In this document: positions 34,540-45,894 of the stretch, piece by piece | Numbering within the stretch: position 1 is the first letter of the stretch | Layout of the letters: the number at the start of each line of letters is the position of its first letter | Assembly (NCBI GenBank): GCA_028023455.1 | Contig: JAQFVV010000111.1 | Location: forward strand, 4,235,857 to 4,299,856 | Origin: Epiperipatus broadwayi | Taxonomy: Eukaryota > Onychophora > Udeonychophora > Euonychophora > Peripatidae | Direction of reading: 5' to 3' | DNA: 64,000 nt | Made by a program: the position numbers and the translations under genes | The notes under the pieces: model-generated | What the model was told of the DNA's origin: nothing | Seen by the model: the letters and a program-made list of their open reading frames with translations, nothing else | The model's database searches: none

Positions 34540-35960
34540 CACTAAACATCTGTATCCACCCGGTGGTGCATGTGTGATCGCGCTACCTCTCTGTCAATAT
34601 CTTCACTATTACGAATCTGCTGTGTTCTTGTGTCCGGGGGATTACATAATGTTCTGTGAAGATAATTTCAAACACATATACACGTACGCTTTATTTATTT
34701 TATACGTAAATTCGGATTGAATCCAAGTAATAGGCGCCAGGAGAACTTTTATAAGAGTCCGCCACGTATGTGCATAAGCTCACTCAACTATATCACAAAA
34801 CATGCCCGTGCATCACTCCAGTCGGAAGCAAGAAACGAACACAGCCAATATTCCCCTTCAAATTACATCGAATCTGTGATCTTTCACTCACGATCAACTA
34901 CTTATTATATGAGGGCCCGCCCTATATCCCACAGAATAAATTAATCAAACTTAATTTAATCTAAGAGAACATAACAAACATAAGCATAAATAAAATAAAA
35001 TCCCAACACCAAAAATATCAAATGCATTTATTCATATACAAACAAATTTGATCACTCTAGCACTCATTCCTGTTATATAAATTTATGTTGAAATTCCAAG
35101 CAATTAATAACAAAAAATACTAGTTAAATAAATGTTTTATTTAATCTGTTTACTAACAATTAATGCAGGTATATGATCGGCAAGCCGAGATAATTAAATA
35201 TAGATTTCAAGGTGACTTCGCACATATTTTAAAGAATGTTAATCTGTAGGCAAACTTATTTGGTTAGATTCTCGAATCGTTCATTAATGGTCAAGAGTAA
35301 CTTTATCATTTTAGCTTAATGTTTTTTAATAGTTCTGGTTATTAAAGTTATTTTATTTTGGTGCATAAGTGAATACGACAATTTAAAGATAGCTACCTGT
35401 GGAACGTAGAAAGACTGTAATGGGATCCTGAGCGATGGTTTCTTCTTTAACGAAGCATTCCGGCAATTTGCAAGGTCTCAAAAGCGTGTGTGGTCCTTAT
35501 GTGAAGTTTCTCCGGTGTTACGAGCATCCTATTAGCACTCAGTGGAGCTGGACGCGGAGGTCCGGCGGTCAAGCCGTGAATTTTATGTTCAGCAATGCAT
35601 CTCTGTTAGATTTCAATAGTCTAATAATAATAAATAATAGTCTAATTCAATAATCCCCTTGAAAAGTGCTGTCCGGCCTTTTTGATCTCTTCCTTCCCGC
35701 CCTCACACCTTGAATTTTTCTCACCCAATCACTCCCATGCACCTGTGAGTCCCTTCATCTTATAAGTCCATCGAGTGTTAACTCAATTCTATGATTTCTG
35801 GGATCGTTTACACCACCTTGGAATTTCGCTCAATTTGACCATTTTTTTCAGGTATTGTTTCGCTGGAGACAGAAGTCTGAGTTGTACAATAGCAGTGTAC
35901 ACTTTTTCTCACCTCTGTTTCTAAATTTGGCTTATTTTATCTAGGCGTACCAGCACATAT
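34540..35960. other. Locally GC-richer block without recognisable genes
   Basis: Two stretches (34.54-34.95 and 35.39-35.96 kb) stand out from the AT-rich background by more C, G and CpG. They have no match to the repeats in this window. Short frames at 34717-34964 and 35435-35653 do not look conserved. Could be a regulatory region, an old LTR or an RNA gene; I cannot decide. Confidence 0.35.
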
Positions 35961-36424
35961 CCTGCCTATTGTTTCAATTTCTCTAATTTTACATTTACTA
36001 ATTACCCCTATTTAAAATAATTTTAGATCGCTTGGAATTTCAGAACATATTGCAAATTAATTTATTCATTTTTTCCCTTTTGTTCAAAATGATTCAAATG
36101 ATTTAACAAAAGTTAAACTTGCGCTCAATCATTCCTCTCTCTTTAATTAATTAAAAATGAAAAAAAAAAACTACAACTAATGATTATAGATTTATTCTTA
36201 ACAGACAAACACAAAATAATAAAAAAAACTCTTTTACAAATTTATTTCAATAAATTTGACAGGTACTCTTATATAGCTGCGATCATGCTTTAGAAACGGC
36301 TGTTTCTCGTTTATTATTAAAGCAAGACCGCTTTTTTTAAAAGTTTTGTTCCTGTCATTCATTTCGTCAATTGATTATAGTTTAACATAACCTCATATGC
36401 CTGGGTTCAAATCCCATGTAACGC

Positions 36425-36515
36425 TATTCCGTTACACATCACATGATCACGATTTCTTATGCTAGCACATATCTGTTATTAAAACAGGCAAAAAGGAGAG
36501 TTTTGCCTGTTTTCA
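36425..36515. mobile_element. Minimal family A fold-back remnant
   Basis: 'ACATCACATGATCACGATTT' to 'AAAACAGGCAAAA', joined to 'GGAGAGTTTTGCCTGTTTT'. Only the outer ends remain. Confidence 0.5.
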
Positions 36516-36559
36516 TTTATTAGACAAAAGATTATTCACTTAATGAGTAATATTTTTGT

Positions 36560-36880
36560 AATATAATTTTCACTACACCACTCTCACACAAAGTAGGGAT
36601 TGGTTTCTATCTACTTCTAACAACTTGTGAGGGGGGTGTAGAAAAGATGTATGATACCCAAGACAAACATTTCATGCTGAACCAGCAGTTGGTCCAGATT
36701 ATCAATCACTTACACATTTCAGATTGTGATTTGGGCCAACTGACGAGTGCTGGTTCTGCATGAAATGTGTGCACCTTGGGATCATATCTCTTTTTCACAT
36801 CTTTGGTCATATGTTTATGATTACATCCTTGACAAGGTCTTAAAATCAGATAGACACCAGTTCTTATCTTGCATGAGAGT
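36560..36880. mobile_element. Family B'' inverted pair
   Basis: 'CACTACACCACTCTCACACA' and 'AGGGATTGGTTTCTATCTAC' start, then two facing hammerheads (36.65-36.79 kb) and an inverted outer part ('GACACCAGTTCTTATCTT'). Confidence 0.5.
36645..36790. ncRNA. Head-to-head pair of degenerate family B hammerheads
   Basis: A minus-strand copy (about 36645-36712) has lost most of CTGATGA by deletion between two CTG repeats. A plus-strand copy has core CTGACGA at 36740-36746, stem II GTGCTG/CTGCAT and GAAA at 36762-36765, but the base before the cleavage site is C instead of U. The two face each other as an inverted repeat. Confidence 0.5.
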
Positions 36881-37194
36881 GGGATAGTGAAAATTATACT
36901 ACAGAAATATTATATATACAGTCTTGTCTTATCATTTAATTATATACATAATGCTCCAGAATTCAATAAAATCAATTCTAACTTACTCTTATTAATCAAG
37001 CGACTTAATGAAAGTTAAATTAATGTTATAATTTTGCACATTTTTTACAAAGGAAACAAATTACCATTGAAATATAGATAGTTAATAATCAAATATTAAA
37101 TATATCTCAGTTATTAATAGAATTTAAACGTAAAATTTAATTTTTTTCTTGAATTTATTTAATAAAATATTAATTCTTATTAAACACGATGTCA

Positions 37195-37645
37195 ACACGT
37201 AATACTTATATAAGGCTAAAACCTCAGTACCTGGACCTTGAGTGCTTAATTTTAGCAAAAGTGACCTCTACAAATCATAATGCAAGATTTGATTTTATAA
37301 AGACAAGAGGGACCCCTCTTACCTCTCAACCTATTTTTTTAATTATGTAGGCAAATCTAAAGCATTTTGATTTGGGAGCATGAAACTAATAATTTTTTCA
37401 CTAAATAAATCCACAATTTCTGTTAAACATTAACATTCACAAAATCTTAATGTTTAACAGAAATAATGGACTTAATCAGTGAAGAATTTATTAGTTTCAT
37501 TAAGAAAATAGGTTGAGAGATAAGAGGGGTCCCTCTTATCTTTATATAGTCAAATCTTGCGCTATGATTTGTAGAGGTCTCTCTTGCTAAAATTAAGCAT
37601 TCAAGGTGCATATACTGAGGTTTTAGCCTTATATAAGTATTAATG
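37195..37645. repeat. Fold-back family F, 450 bp
   Basis: Arms of about 200 bp: 'CTTATATAAGGCTAAAACCT' at left and its inverse at right, with 'GACCTCTACAAATCATA' in both and a hairpin at the apex ('GTTAAACATTAA'). Confidence 0.7.
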
Positions 37646-37909
37646 AAATATTGTAAATATTTTCAGGATATTACTGCATCAAAATACTGAAATACATTAG
37701 ACCAACATAACATATTTGCTATCTAATATTGGTTTTATTATAATGATGGTAATCTTTCAAATGAAATTTAGATTTTATAGTTTTACCTTCTTTTTTTAAA
37801 AACCATACATTGGAATGATATAGTTTGAAATAATGAAATACTGACTATAAGTCTAATCTATAAAAAGGATATTATGCATGGGAGAAAGAGAAAGTAAATA
37901 GCCATGTGT

Positions 37910-38225
37910 ACATGCTGAAAATCAGATATATTAATCTTTAATTTGGATTAAAGTTTATATCTGTACTAGAGAAAATCTCTAGTTTAATAAATGATTAGTT
38001 ATAATCATTACGTGTTTATCAAAAAGTTGATAATGTAAAAGTTGGGAGAGGAGTAAATTGATACTTGAAAATAAAAATGAGACAATTTGCTCTACATAAA
38101 TACTCTTCATGTAATAAAGATATATATGAGAGTTGATGACCTGGCCCAACTGATGAGTACTGGTTCCGCATGAAATGCATCTTGGGGATTATTTGTTTTT
38201 TATTGTATCTTTATTTATATGAAAT
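37910..38225 (+). mobile_element. Family B' unit, hammerhead last
   Basis: 'CAGATATATTAATCTTTAAT' block at 37921-38030, then hammerhead 38134-38195 and the 'TTTTATTGTATCTTTATTTA' downstream start shared with the 28.3-kb copy. Confidence 0.55.
38134..38195 (+). ncRNA. Hammerhead ribozyme motif, family B, ATGCAT subtype
   Basis: Core CTGATGA (38150-38156), GAAA (38172-38175), palindromic stem III ATGCAT, then C, with predicted cleavage after 38181. Stem I closes with CCCAA/TTGGG. Stem II (GTACTG/CCGCAT) has two mismatches. The stretch just upstream (37921-38030) is homologous to sequence lying downstream of the minus-strand hammerhead at 28.3 kb. Confidence 0.55.
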
Positions 38226-38676
38226 TATTTATAAAATAAAAAAGAATGGAGAAATATGGAAGTTGTCTAATCTATAAGAAAAATAATTTTTGAATGATAA
38301 AATTCCTGACATATTATATAAAGAGTTATGATGATATTCTAATGATTTATTTAAAATAATCTTTAAAGAAAAAAAATCTTTATTTAAAAACCTTAAATAA
38401 TATGAAGCTGTACGTCTCCAAAGAAATATTCTATAAGTTAATTTAGGGAGAAAAAATGCCTATAATACTATATAATATTTTGCGGTGAAATTTCCTAATT
38501 TTATATAAAAAAATTTAAAGTCTTAAACTTCTTTGCAAATAAATTATATGTTTGTCTCACCTAAGATATGAATCCCGCAGTAATCTCAAATAAAATGTAG
38601 ATTCAACTTTTATTAGTTTATTGATTAACATTTCAACAGAAATAACTTGAAAAGTAGACTTTTTTACAATTGGAGG

Positions 38677-39210
38677 CAGGTATGAAAAAGCCTGTACAGT
38701 AGAAAAAAAATCATATAATAAAATATAGTGCTGTAAGGTCTGTCCATCCCTTGTATATGTATGTAAATGAATTATGTCCTGTACATGAGGGGTCAGAGTG
38801 ACTTATGGTCAACATGAGTAGGATGGGAAGGTTGGCACCCATGTGAACTTTGAGCATTCCATCATCAGATTTTCAATGAAAATAAATGGTTGAAGAGTTG
38901 TGGAGTGGAGTGGATTGAAGCCTGTCCACTAAAGTATAAAGATTGACTATCTTAATATAATCTGAGCATTGATTGTGTATATATGTGGAGATGATAATCT
39001 GGACCAACTGACGAGTGCTGGTTTAGCATGAAATATGCATATTGGTGATTGTCTTTTTGACATGTGTGTGATCAAGTGTGTCAGCAGTATGAGATAGCGT
39101 GGATAGTTGAATGTCATGTGAAAGTCTGAGTTCAAACCCCCTATATATTACATATTGGAGTGCAGGTATGAAAAAGCTTGTACTGTAGAAAAAAAATTCA
39201 TGTATTAAAA
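38677..39210 (+). mobile_element. Family B element with flanking 45-bp direct repeats
   Basis: 'GGTATGAAAAAGCCTGTACA' (38.68 kb) and a near-identical copy at 39.17 kb are 489 bp apart, with one hammerhead between. This looks like one and a bit units of a tandem repeat. Contains 'GAGCATTCCATCATCAGATT' and 'GATTGAAGCCTGTCCACTAA'. Confidence 0.6.
38993..39053 (+). ncRNA. Hammerhead ribozyme motif, family B, best copy
   Basis: Every part of a type I hammerhead is present in order. The stem I 5' strand is GATAATC (38993-38999), internal-loop TGGA, then CCAA (39004-39007). The core CTGACGA is at 39008-39014; position 7 is variable in hammerheads. Stem II is GTGCTG-GTT-TAGCAT (39015-39029), six pairs counting two G-U. 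GAAA is at 39030-39033. A short, partly palindromic stem III ends in U-A, so cleavage is predicted after 39041. The stem I 3' strand is TTGG (39042-39045), T, then GATTGTC (39047-39053), seven pairs with GATAATC including one G-U. Hammerheads cut RNA by transesterification, leaving a 2',3'-cyclic phosphate. Activity is inferred from structure only. Confidence 0.75.
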
Positions 39211-39716
39211 TTATAAATAATATATTTTGATTTATTATAATTGATAATTAAATTATTGTAGAAAAACCTTTAGTTTTTGAAGTTTATAAGTCATAGCTGA
39301 AAATACTAATGCTGTGACATTAATGAAAAGTAATGGACCTGAAACTGACCTTCTGAGACCCCAATCTTAATAAAATAGTCACTCAAGACATCATTAATTT
39401 TAACATATTATTTTCTTTGATCTAAATAAGATGCTGGGCAATCATTGATGCAGCCACTAATACCCATTTCATAAAGTTGCTTAATAAGTTTACCTGTGTA
39501 ACGAATCAAAAAGTTTATGTAAATTTAGATAAACATCTATTATTTCCTAACTATGTTCCAGTGGATCTGTAAAAAGTATAATATGTTTTGATAAAGTCAA
39601 AGTAGTCGATTTATTATGTAAACATCTAAATTGTTTTATTAAAAAAAGATTATATTTAGAAATAAATTTAATAATTCTATTTTTAATACAAACTTAAATT
39701 ATTTTAGATCTATAGC

Positions 39717-40245
39717 TATATTTATATATTGGCTACTTCCATTATCTAGTAGTGAATATTGAATGCTTTTACAAAAATTTAACTTTATTTGAAGCTGCTC
39801 ACTTGATAATAGTGAATAACCCTATAAATCAACCTAGCGTGACTATACATAATATATGGAAACCACTAATCAACTTTGCTCTTAGAAAAAAGTGGAGAAA
39901 TCAGGAGGAACCTCATAGATAACTATATGAAATTACTACAGACTGTTGCCTTTGGCAGGATGGCTCAGTTGGTTAGAGTATTACTTTAAAATTCAATACT
40001 CAAGAATCTAAGGGTCCAGGTTCGATTCTGATGTTAATACTGTCACTGGTCATGCCAATAACACCTAAAGATGAGGGGAGGGTAATACCACTTGAAACAT
40101 TGTGCATATACCAACCTTGTGCTATTACTAACAGTTGAATGTATTTGGAATATTTAAATAAAGTTTAATTTTTCTAAAGACATTCAATACATATATTAGA
40201 TGATAGAAATAATCCAATATATAAATACAGCCAAAATACCATCAT
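39717..40245. mobile_element. SINE-B pair inserted in the CR1-like LINE
   Basis: A minus-strand tail fragment (39717-39790) abuts a full plus-strand copy with leader (39800-40245; head 'GGCTCAGTTGGTTAGAGTA', 'GGTCCAGGTTCGATTC'). LINE coding sequence resumes on both sides. Confidence 0.68.
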
Positions 40246-40892
40246 CACAAACCTTCAGGAATACAATTGTCTACTTGCACCTTATCACCATTTTTAAACA
40301 TAGGTGAGATGAGTGGCCTCTTCAATAAATCTGGGAAAATATCAGATTTGACTGATAAATTAAATAAAAATTATAACATAGGTAATAGAGTAGACAAATT
40401 AGCAGGAATTATTTTTTTATTTATATGCCATCTAAATCCAAACTCTTCTTAATTTTTATTTTACTATTGGCATTAAATATTTTATTTAACTGTATATCCT
40501 CAATAACAAAAGCATTCAAATTTGAATTTTCTAAAAGTCAAAATGGTTCAAAAGGATCGTATTGATCATTCATAATATTTGTAACATTAATAAAAAAAAA
40601 TGAATTAAAATTATTTGTAATAAACTTTTCATTTCCATGTATTTATGAACAATATCTCCATTTAAAATAATTTGTGAGATTCTATTCTCGCTATTTTTGT
40701 AACCATTCCTAAAAACTGACCCCCGTTTTTTTTTAACTCTTTAATTGATCAATTTGTTCAGAATAATATCTCAACTTTTCCTTCAACTGGTTTGTTTAAT
40801 TTCTTTATTCATTGATCTTACTTTTTGATGTATCTTTTTAAATTGCTTATATACTTTATAATAGTAAAAATCAGTCATATATCACATGACCT

Positions 40893-41105
40893 ATATAGCT
40901 TGTTTTACCAATATGTAATATATAAAGAGCTTGCTACTAGCTCTAAACAAGCTTAATTATTTTATTTTTTATGATAAATGCTACAAGAGAAAATACATGA
41001 AGCTTTTATCTATGATTGTAGCATTTATCATAAAAAATAAAAAAATAAAATAATTAAGCTTGTTTAGAGCTAGTAGCAGGCTCTTTATATATTATATAAT
41101 TTATT
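40893..41105. repeat. Fold-back inserted in CR1-like LINE
   Basis: Arms of about 75 bp ('TAAAGAGCTTGCTACTAGCT', 'GATAAATGCTACA') around a short loop. The left side extends to 'CATATATCACATGACC', an A'-type end. Confidence 0.65.
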
Positions 41106-41472
41106 TTTAACAATTATTTTAGAAATTAAGGTGTTACTTATGCAAGGATTTCTTTTCAAACTATTCTTTTTATAATAGCTAATAGTTGTTGCCTTATTTA
41201 TAGACAGTTTAATAGTATTAATAATTATAAAAAATGCTTCATCAAAATCTTTTATATTAAATAATTGATTCCAATTATGTACAGCAATAAGATATCTCAG
41301 GTTATTGCAAGATAATGTTGAAATTGTTTTATATAATCCTGAGTATCTCTGGAAGAAAATTCATTGAGAAAATCAATGTTAATATCTCCCTTAAAATAAC
41401 AATTATCTCATTTAGATAGTAACTGCTTCAATTCATCATTAAAAATCTGAATATTAGATTTAAACCATCGAA

Positions 41473-41722
41473 CCACATGATCAGTATTCTTTATGCTTAC
41501 CCAAGCTGTTTTTCACAGAGGCTAAACTCTCCATACAGTAGCACCACACAGTGCAGAACAAAGTAATCAATGGATGCAGAAAGGTTTGTGCATAAAATCA
41601 CTGATGAGAGCCACAAGCTGGAAACTAGTCTGGGAATATAGGGATTTTATACACAAACCTTCCTGAATATATTGATTATTTTGGCTTGCAGAGAGTGGCG
41701 CTACTGTGTGGAGAATTTTGCC
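41473..41722. mobile_element. Family A fold-back terminal pair between two LINEs
   Basis: Left arm 'CACATGATCAG...CACAGAGGCTAAACTCTCC'; right arm with hammerhead 41.60 kb and 'AGTGGCGCTACTGTGTGGAG'. It sits exactly between the split CR1-like LINE and the plus-strand LINE. Confidence 0.6.
41595..41642 (+). ncRNA. Hammerhead-like motif, family A, truncated stem I
   Basis: CTGATGA 41601-41607, GAGC-CACAA-GCTG, GAAA 41621-41624, ACTAGT plus C. The 5' strand of stem I is lost at a fold-back junction, so this copy should not cleave on its own. Confidence 0.42.
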
Positions 41723-44700
41723 AGAAGAACCTATTTTGGAAGAGGTAGTATGGCAGGGTATAAACAGAAAAGAAAAAGAAAAAAGGGGGTGGTGGTACAG
41801 GTGTTATATCAAAAAAAAATTTAAATACTGTTAAATGTCAAGAACATTTGTGGTTTGAAATAAGGTTGGATAGACAAGAATGGATGGTGGCTGTAGTGTA
41901 TATCGCCACTGGAGATAGTCAAACTGTAATGGAGTGGAACAATAGTATATATGAATGCCTAGTTAAGGATATACAGAGTTTTAAAGAAAAGGGGAAGAGA
42001 ATAATGGTTATAGGGGATATGAATGGGCATATTGAAGAAATTGATGGTGTAGATAATAAGAATGGTCAGTTTTTGAAGGAATTTTGTCAAAGAGTAAATT
42101 TGAGCATTGGTAATTTATTAAATGTATATGATGGACAATACACATGGTCTAGGAATAATGTATTTCACACAATAGATTATGTATTGTTAGAGAAAGAGGG
42201 AATGAATAAAATACGAAAAATTAAGGTGTTTGATAATGAAGAGAGAGTGTGTAATAGTGATCATAACTTTATTGTAATAGAAATGGTTAGTAATGTGATG
42301 GAGGATAGAAATAAAGGTAGAAATAATAGTGAAAGATGTGGATGGAGAGTGAATGATAAGAATAAGTTGGAAGAGTATAAAATAAAAGTTGAAGAAACCA
42401 TGGAGCAGTTGGTTGGGGATGAGTATAAGGACTGGTGTGGTGAAGTAGAAAAAGTGGCAAATAGGGTTTTAGTCAAGAATATGAAGAAGAATAAAAGTAA
42501 TAAAAAAATGAGAGTTAGTAAAAGTGTAAAAGAGAGGGAAAAAGCATGCAGAGAATATAAGTGTGCTATTAAGAATAAAGAAAGTGAAAATGATATTAAT
42601 GTTAAATGGGGAAAGTACTTGGAAAAGAAGAAGCTAGCTAAAATGGATAATTATAGAGAGAGGATGAAGTTAAATAATAAATTGTTGGAGGATATTAATA
42701 AAAGTGGAAGAGATGGGAGTAAAAAATTTTGGAATTACATTAAAAGGAGAAATGTAGGGGAAAGAGAGATAGTATTAATAGATGATGAGGGAATAGAATG
42801 TAGCTCTAGAGGCGAGCTAGAAAAAATCTTAAATAGATATGTAATGGATATAGAAAAGATGTTAGATGTGAAGGAATTAGTGATAGAAAACATGAAAGCA
42901 GTTAGTAGTGGGAATATTAGGTTCACAAAAAATGAATTGAATGAGGCAGGAAAGAGATTGAAAAGTGGAAAGGCGAGAGGTTTAGATGGATGGGCAGCAG
43001 AGATGGTAATGAATTTAGGGCATAGAGCAAAAGCAAAGTTATTATCATATTTTAATAAGATGGTGCAGAAGAGTTTTTCCGAGTAGTTGGAGTAATACAA
43101 GAATAAGATTATTATTTAAAGGAAAGGGTAAGGATCATAGAAAGTTAAATAATTATAGACCAACAGCGGTAACATCAGTTTTATATAAAGTTTTCGCATA
43201 TATGGTAGCTGGAAGCGTTGTAAAATGGATGGAAGAAAATAATGTAGTGGAGGAAATGCAAGGAGGTTTTAGGTCAGATAGGCATATAGGAGATAGTTTG
43301 TTTGTAGTTACACAACTTATGGAGATGAGTAGGAATTCAGGTAGATCGTTATATATGAGTTTTATAGATATAGAGAAAGCATATGATAGAGTAAATAGAA
43401 ATAGATTATGGGTAAGATTAGCCAATTTGGGAATGGATGAAGCTTTAGTAAATATTATTAAGAAATTATATGAAAATAATTATTATACTTATCAATTAGG
43501 GGATATAGAATCAGTTAAAGTTAAAAATGGAGTGGGATTAAGACAAGGATGCCCTATGTCACCAATTTTGTTTTTGTTGTTTTTGAGTGAAATGGAAAAA
43601 GCAATAGAAAGACTAGGAAGAAGGGTAGAGATACCATTAATAGGTGGCAAAGGAGTATATACTTTGTCGGGTCTTTTTTTTGCAGATGATATCTTTTTAT
43701 GTGCAGAAAGAAGAGAAGATATGGATATTATGTTGAGGACATGTGAAAGGGTGGGTAAAGAGATGGGGATTAAATTTAGGAAGAAAAATCAAATATAATG
43801 ATGGTTAATACTGGGGAAAGAGTGGATGTAGTTTTTTTATTGGGGGATATAAAGTTAAGTGTGGTGGATAGATATAGGTATTTGGGAATCATCTTATGTA
43901 ATCAGGAAAATTGCTTGGTTGAATGGGAGAAAAAATTGGTAAATGAAGCAAAGAAAAGAAAAGGTTTGGTAAAGAAACTAAAAGTATTTTCATATAATAA
44001 ATATGATGTAGCTAGAATTGTATGGAAGGGAGTTGCAGTAGCAGGGTTAACATATGGTAATGATGCATTATGTGTTAGTAAAAGGATTTTAGATTATTTA
44101 GAGAAAAGTACAAAGGGAAGTAGGAAGACATGCATTAGATGCAGAGATGTGGACAGCAAAGGAGGCAATTCAAGGAGAAATGGGATGGTCAAGTTTCTAT
44201 ATGAGAGATGCAAAAAGTAAAATGAAAATGTTTGGTAGGTTGCAGTTTATGGACAGTAAAAGAATAGCCAAAATAGTGTTTAATTGGGTTATGAGTAAAC
44301 AGGTAACAAGATGGGTGAGAAAGGTAATGCGGTATGCAAAAGATTTGGATAAAGAATTTATATCGATATACTTGTATAAAAGGTGGGATGATTGTGTTAG
44401 GAGGATTGTTGAGTGTTATAGAATGGGATAAAAGAATAGAAGCATTAATAAAAAATAGGGAGTTGGAGAGATGGAGAAGTAGTATGAAGGTAAGAAGAGT
44501 TTAAATATATATAGAAGTAAACGGAATATTGGAAGCGAGTTAATTTATGATAATAGTAAGGAAAGTAGTTTATTGTTTAAGGCTCGAATGGGTTCTTTAG
44601 CAACAAGAGAATATACATGTAAATGGAAAACTATGGGTGATTTAGCATCCAAATTGTGTAAGGAAAATATAGAAAACATTAGGCATCTATTGATTGAATG

Positions 44701-44995
44701 TAAATGCTTGAAAGCAGAAAGGGTACAGATAATGAAGTTATGGGAGAATAGGTATGAACAAAGTGACAATACAGAAAGTGAGTTAGTAGTTTTTATGCTG
44801 GGTTTGCGAAAAGATAAGGGGGATTTTGATTTAAAGGCCATAGAGTTGACAAAGATTATGTTGTGGAAATGGGATGGGGCAGAATATGGGAAGACTTAGA
44901 GTGGGGAATGGAAAATAAAGTGGCTAACAGGTTTATCTGGGCATAGTTACTGAGATATTCTTGACTTCGTTTAAGGAGAAGCCAAATACATCACA
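41723..44995 (+). mobile_element. Nearly complete non-LTR retrotransposon (LINE), 5'-truncated and frameshifted
   Basis: Continuous LINE coding homology, broken into frames at 41848-43086, 43202-43798, 43798-44220, 44147-44431 and 44573-44899. The first frame has an apurinic endonuclease (GDMNGH at residues 56-61, SDHN at 137-140) and the start of reverse transcriptase. The second has the palm: FIDIEKAYDRV (54-64), LRQGCPMSPILF (113-124) and FADD (160-163). The later frames carry the thumb and a C-terminal RHLLIECKCL region with Cys residues. The 3' UTR ends in CACATCACATCATCAC repeats. Few disabling changes suggest it is fairly young. Fragments of the same family lie at 4.5, 5.5, 12.5, 51.6 and 52 kb. 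The clade is uncertain. Confidence 0.85.
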
Positions 44996-45420
44996 TCACA
45001 TCATCACATAACATCCTCTGTGGAATATTAGAATTATTTGATCTATAAAGTGTAACAATAGTAATTTTAAATTCTTTTATAAAAATATAAAAAAGTAAAC
45101 ATTCAGCAGAAATTAACATAAGAGATTCAAAAACAATTTGAAAAGATGACCTAAAATAAATGGTAGTACCATTTGATCTATTTATTATCTTCTCTAACAT
45201 TTAAAACAGAATTAAATCCTTTAATTAAATAGGACTGCTTCTTATGCTCTTCAATCCAGACCTCTGTGAGAATAATGATGTCAAATGATATGCTTTTATC
45301 TAATACTAGTATAAACAAAGTCTTCATTTGCATTAGTTAAGTTATAAATCAGACTGTTTGAAATTAAAGTTATAATGAATGATAATTTAATATCATGTGA
45401 TGTTCAAATTGACTTATAAT
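44995..45420 (-). mobile_element. CR1-like LINE, endonuclease N-terminal part (nested host element)
   Basis: The minus-strand frame runs IILTEVWIEEHKKQSYLI, then SNGTTIYFRSSF and TLYRSNNSN. This is the start of an AP endonuclease domain ('LTETW', 'GGGVAIYI', 'YR.PN'). The next part of the protein appears at 41.47 kb, so the element was split by the insertions between. Confidence 0.6.
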
Positions 45421-45714
45421 TGCATAACTGTCTTTAAATAATACTTTTATATTCACTCTTTTGTCCTGAAAATTTCTCAACACTTTTATCTGAGATTCTG
45501 ATCTGCTTAAGTTTTCATACCCAATCTTTAATGTTTAGTTTTAACTTACTTGGTTTTACAAATACTTTTACTGATGGTTTTTCACAATTTATTATATATG
45601 AATACTACTTTATTGGTCATTCTTCACTACATGCAGTTGAGATAAAACATTATGTATTAACATCCTTTTTATTCATATTTGTTACTAAAAACGATGATGA
45701 CAAATGAACAATTG

Positions 45715-45890
45715 AAGTCTTAAATGGAATCTCAACTGATTATAAAAGACCTAGAAAGAGATCACATTTGAGATGGCTGAACAAGTTTAAAAGTTTGTAG
45801 GATGGAGAAGAAAAACTAAGGTTGTGGAGACTTTCATCTTTTTGTGAATTGATAATAGTTGAAAATTTGATGATGATGAATACACTTTTT
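45715..45890 (+). mobile_element. RTE-like LINE 3' end fragment
   Basis: The translation TIEVLNGIS..YKRPRKRSHLRWLN and the GATGATGATG end match the C-terminus of the 24.7-25.1 kb copy. Confidence 0.55.
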
Positions 45891-45894
45891 TACA

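Larger units (their letters stand above)
39280..41472 (-). mobile_element. CR1-like LINE, rest of endonuclease and reverse transcriptase, interrupted
   Basis: Minus-strand pieces in order: KGDINIDFLN (endonuclease, about 41.38 kb); DIQLNKIFNANSKIKIKKS, then SVKSDIFPDLLKRPLI and MFKNGDKVQVDN (start of reverse transcriptase, about 40.3-40.5 kb); and a decayed 'GVPQGS..GP..F' equivalent near 39.34 kb. It is interrupted by a fold-back at 40.9-41.1 kb and by SINE-B sequence at 39.72-40.25 kb. Confidence 0.62.

Noticed and set aside
34730-34760. LTR primer-binding site (TGGCGCC on the minus strand)
   Set aside because: A single 7-base match; no paired LTRs, gag or pol nearby.
42261-43425. Minus-strand frames of 71-121 codons
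   Set aside because: Shadows of the plus-strand LINE reading frames.
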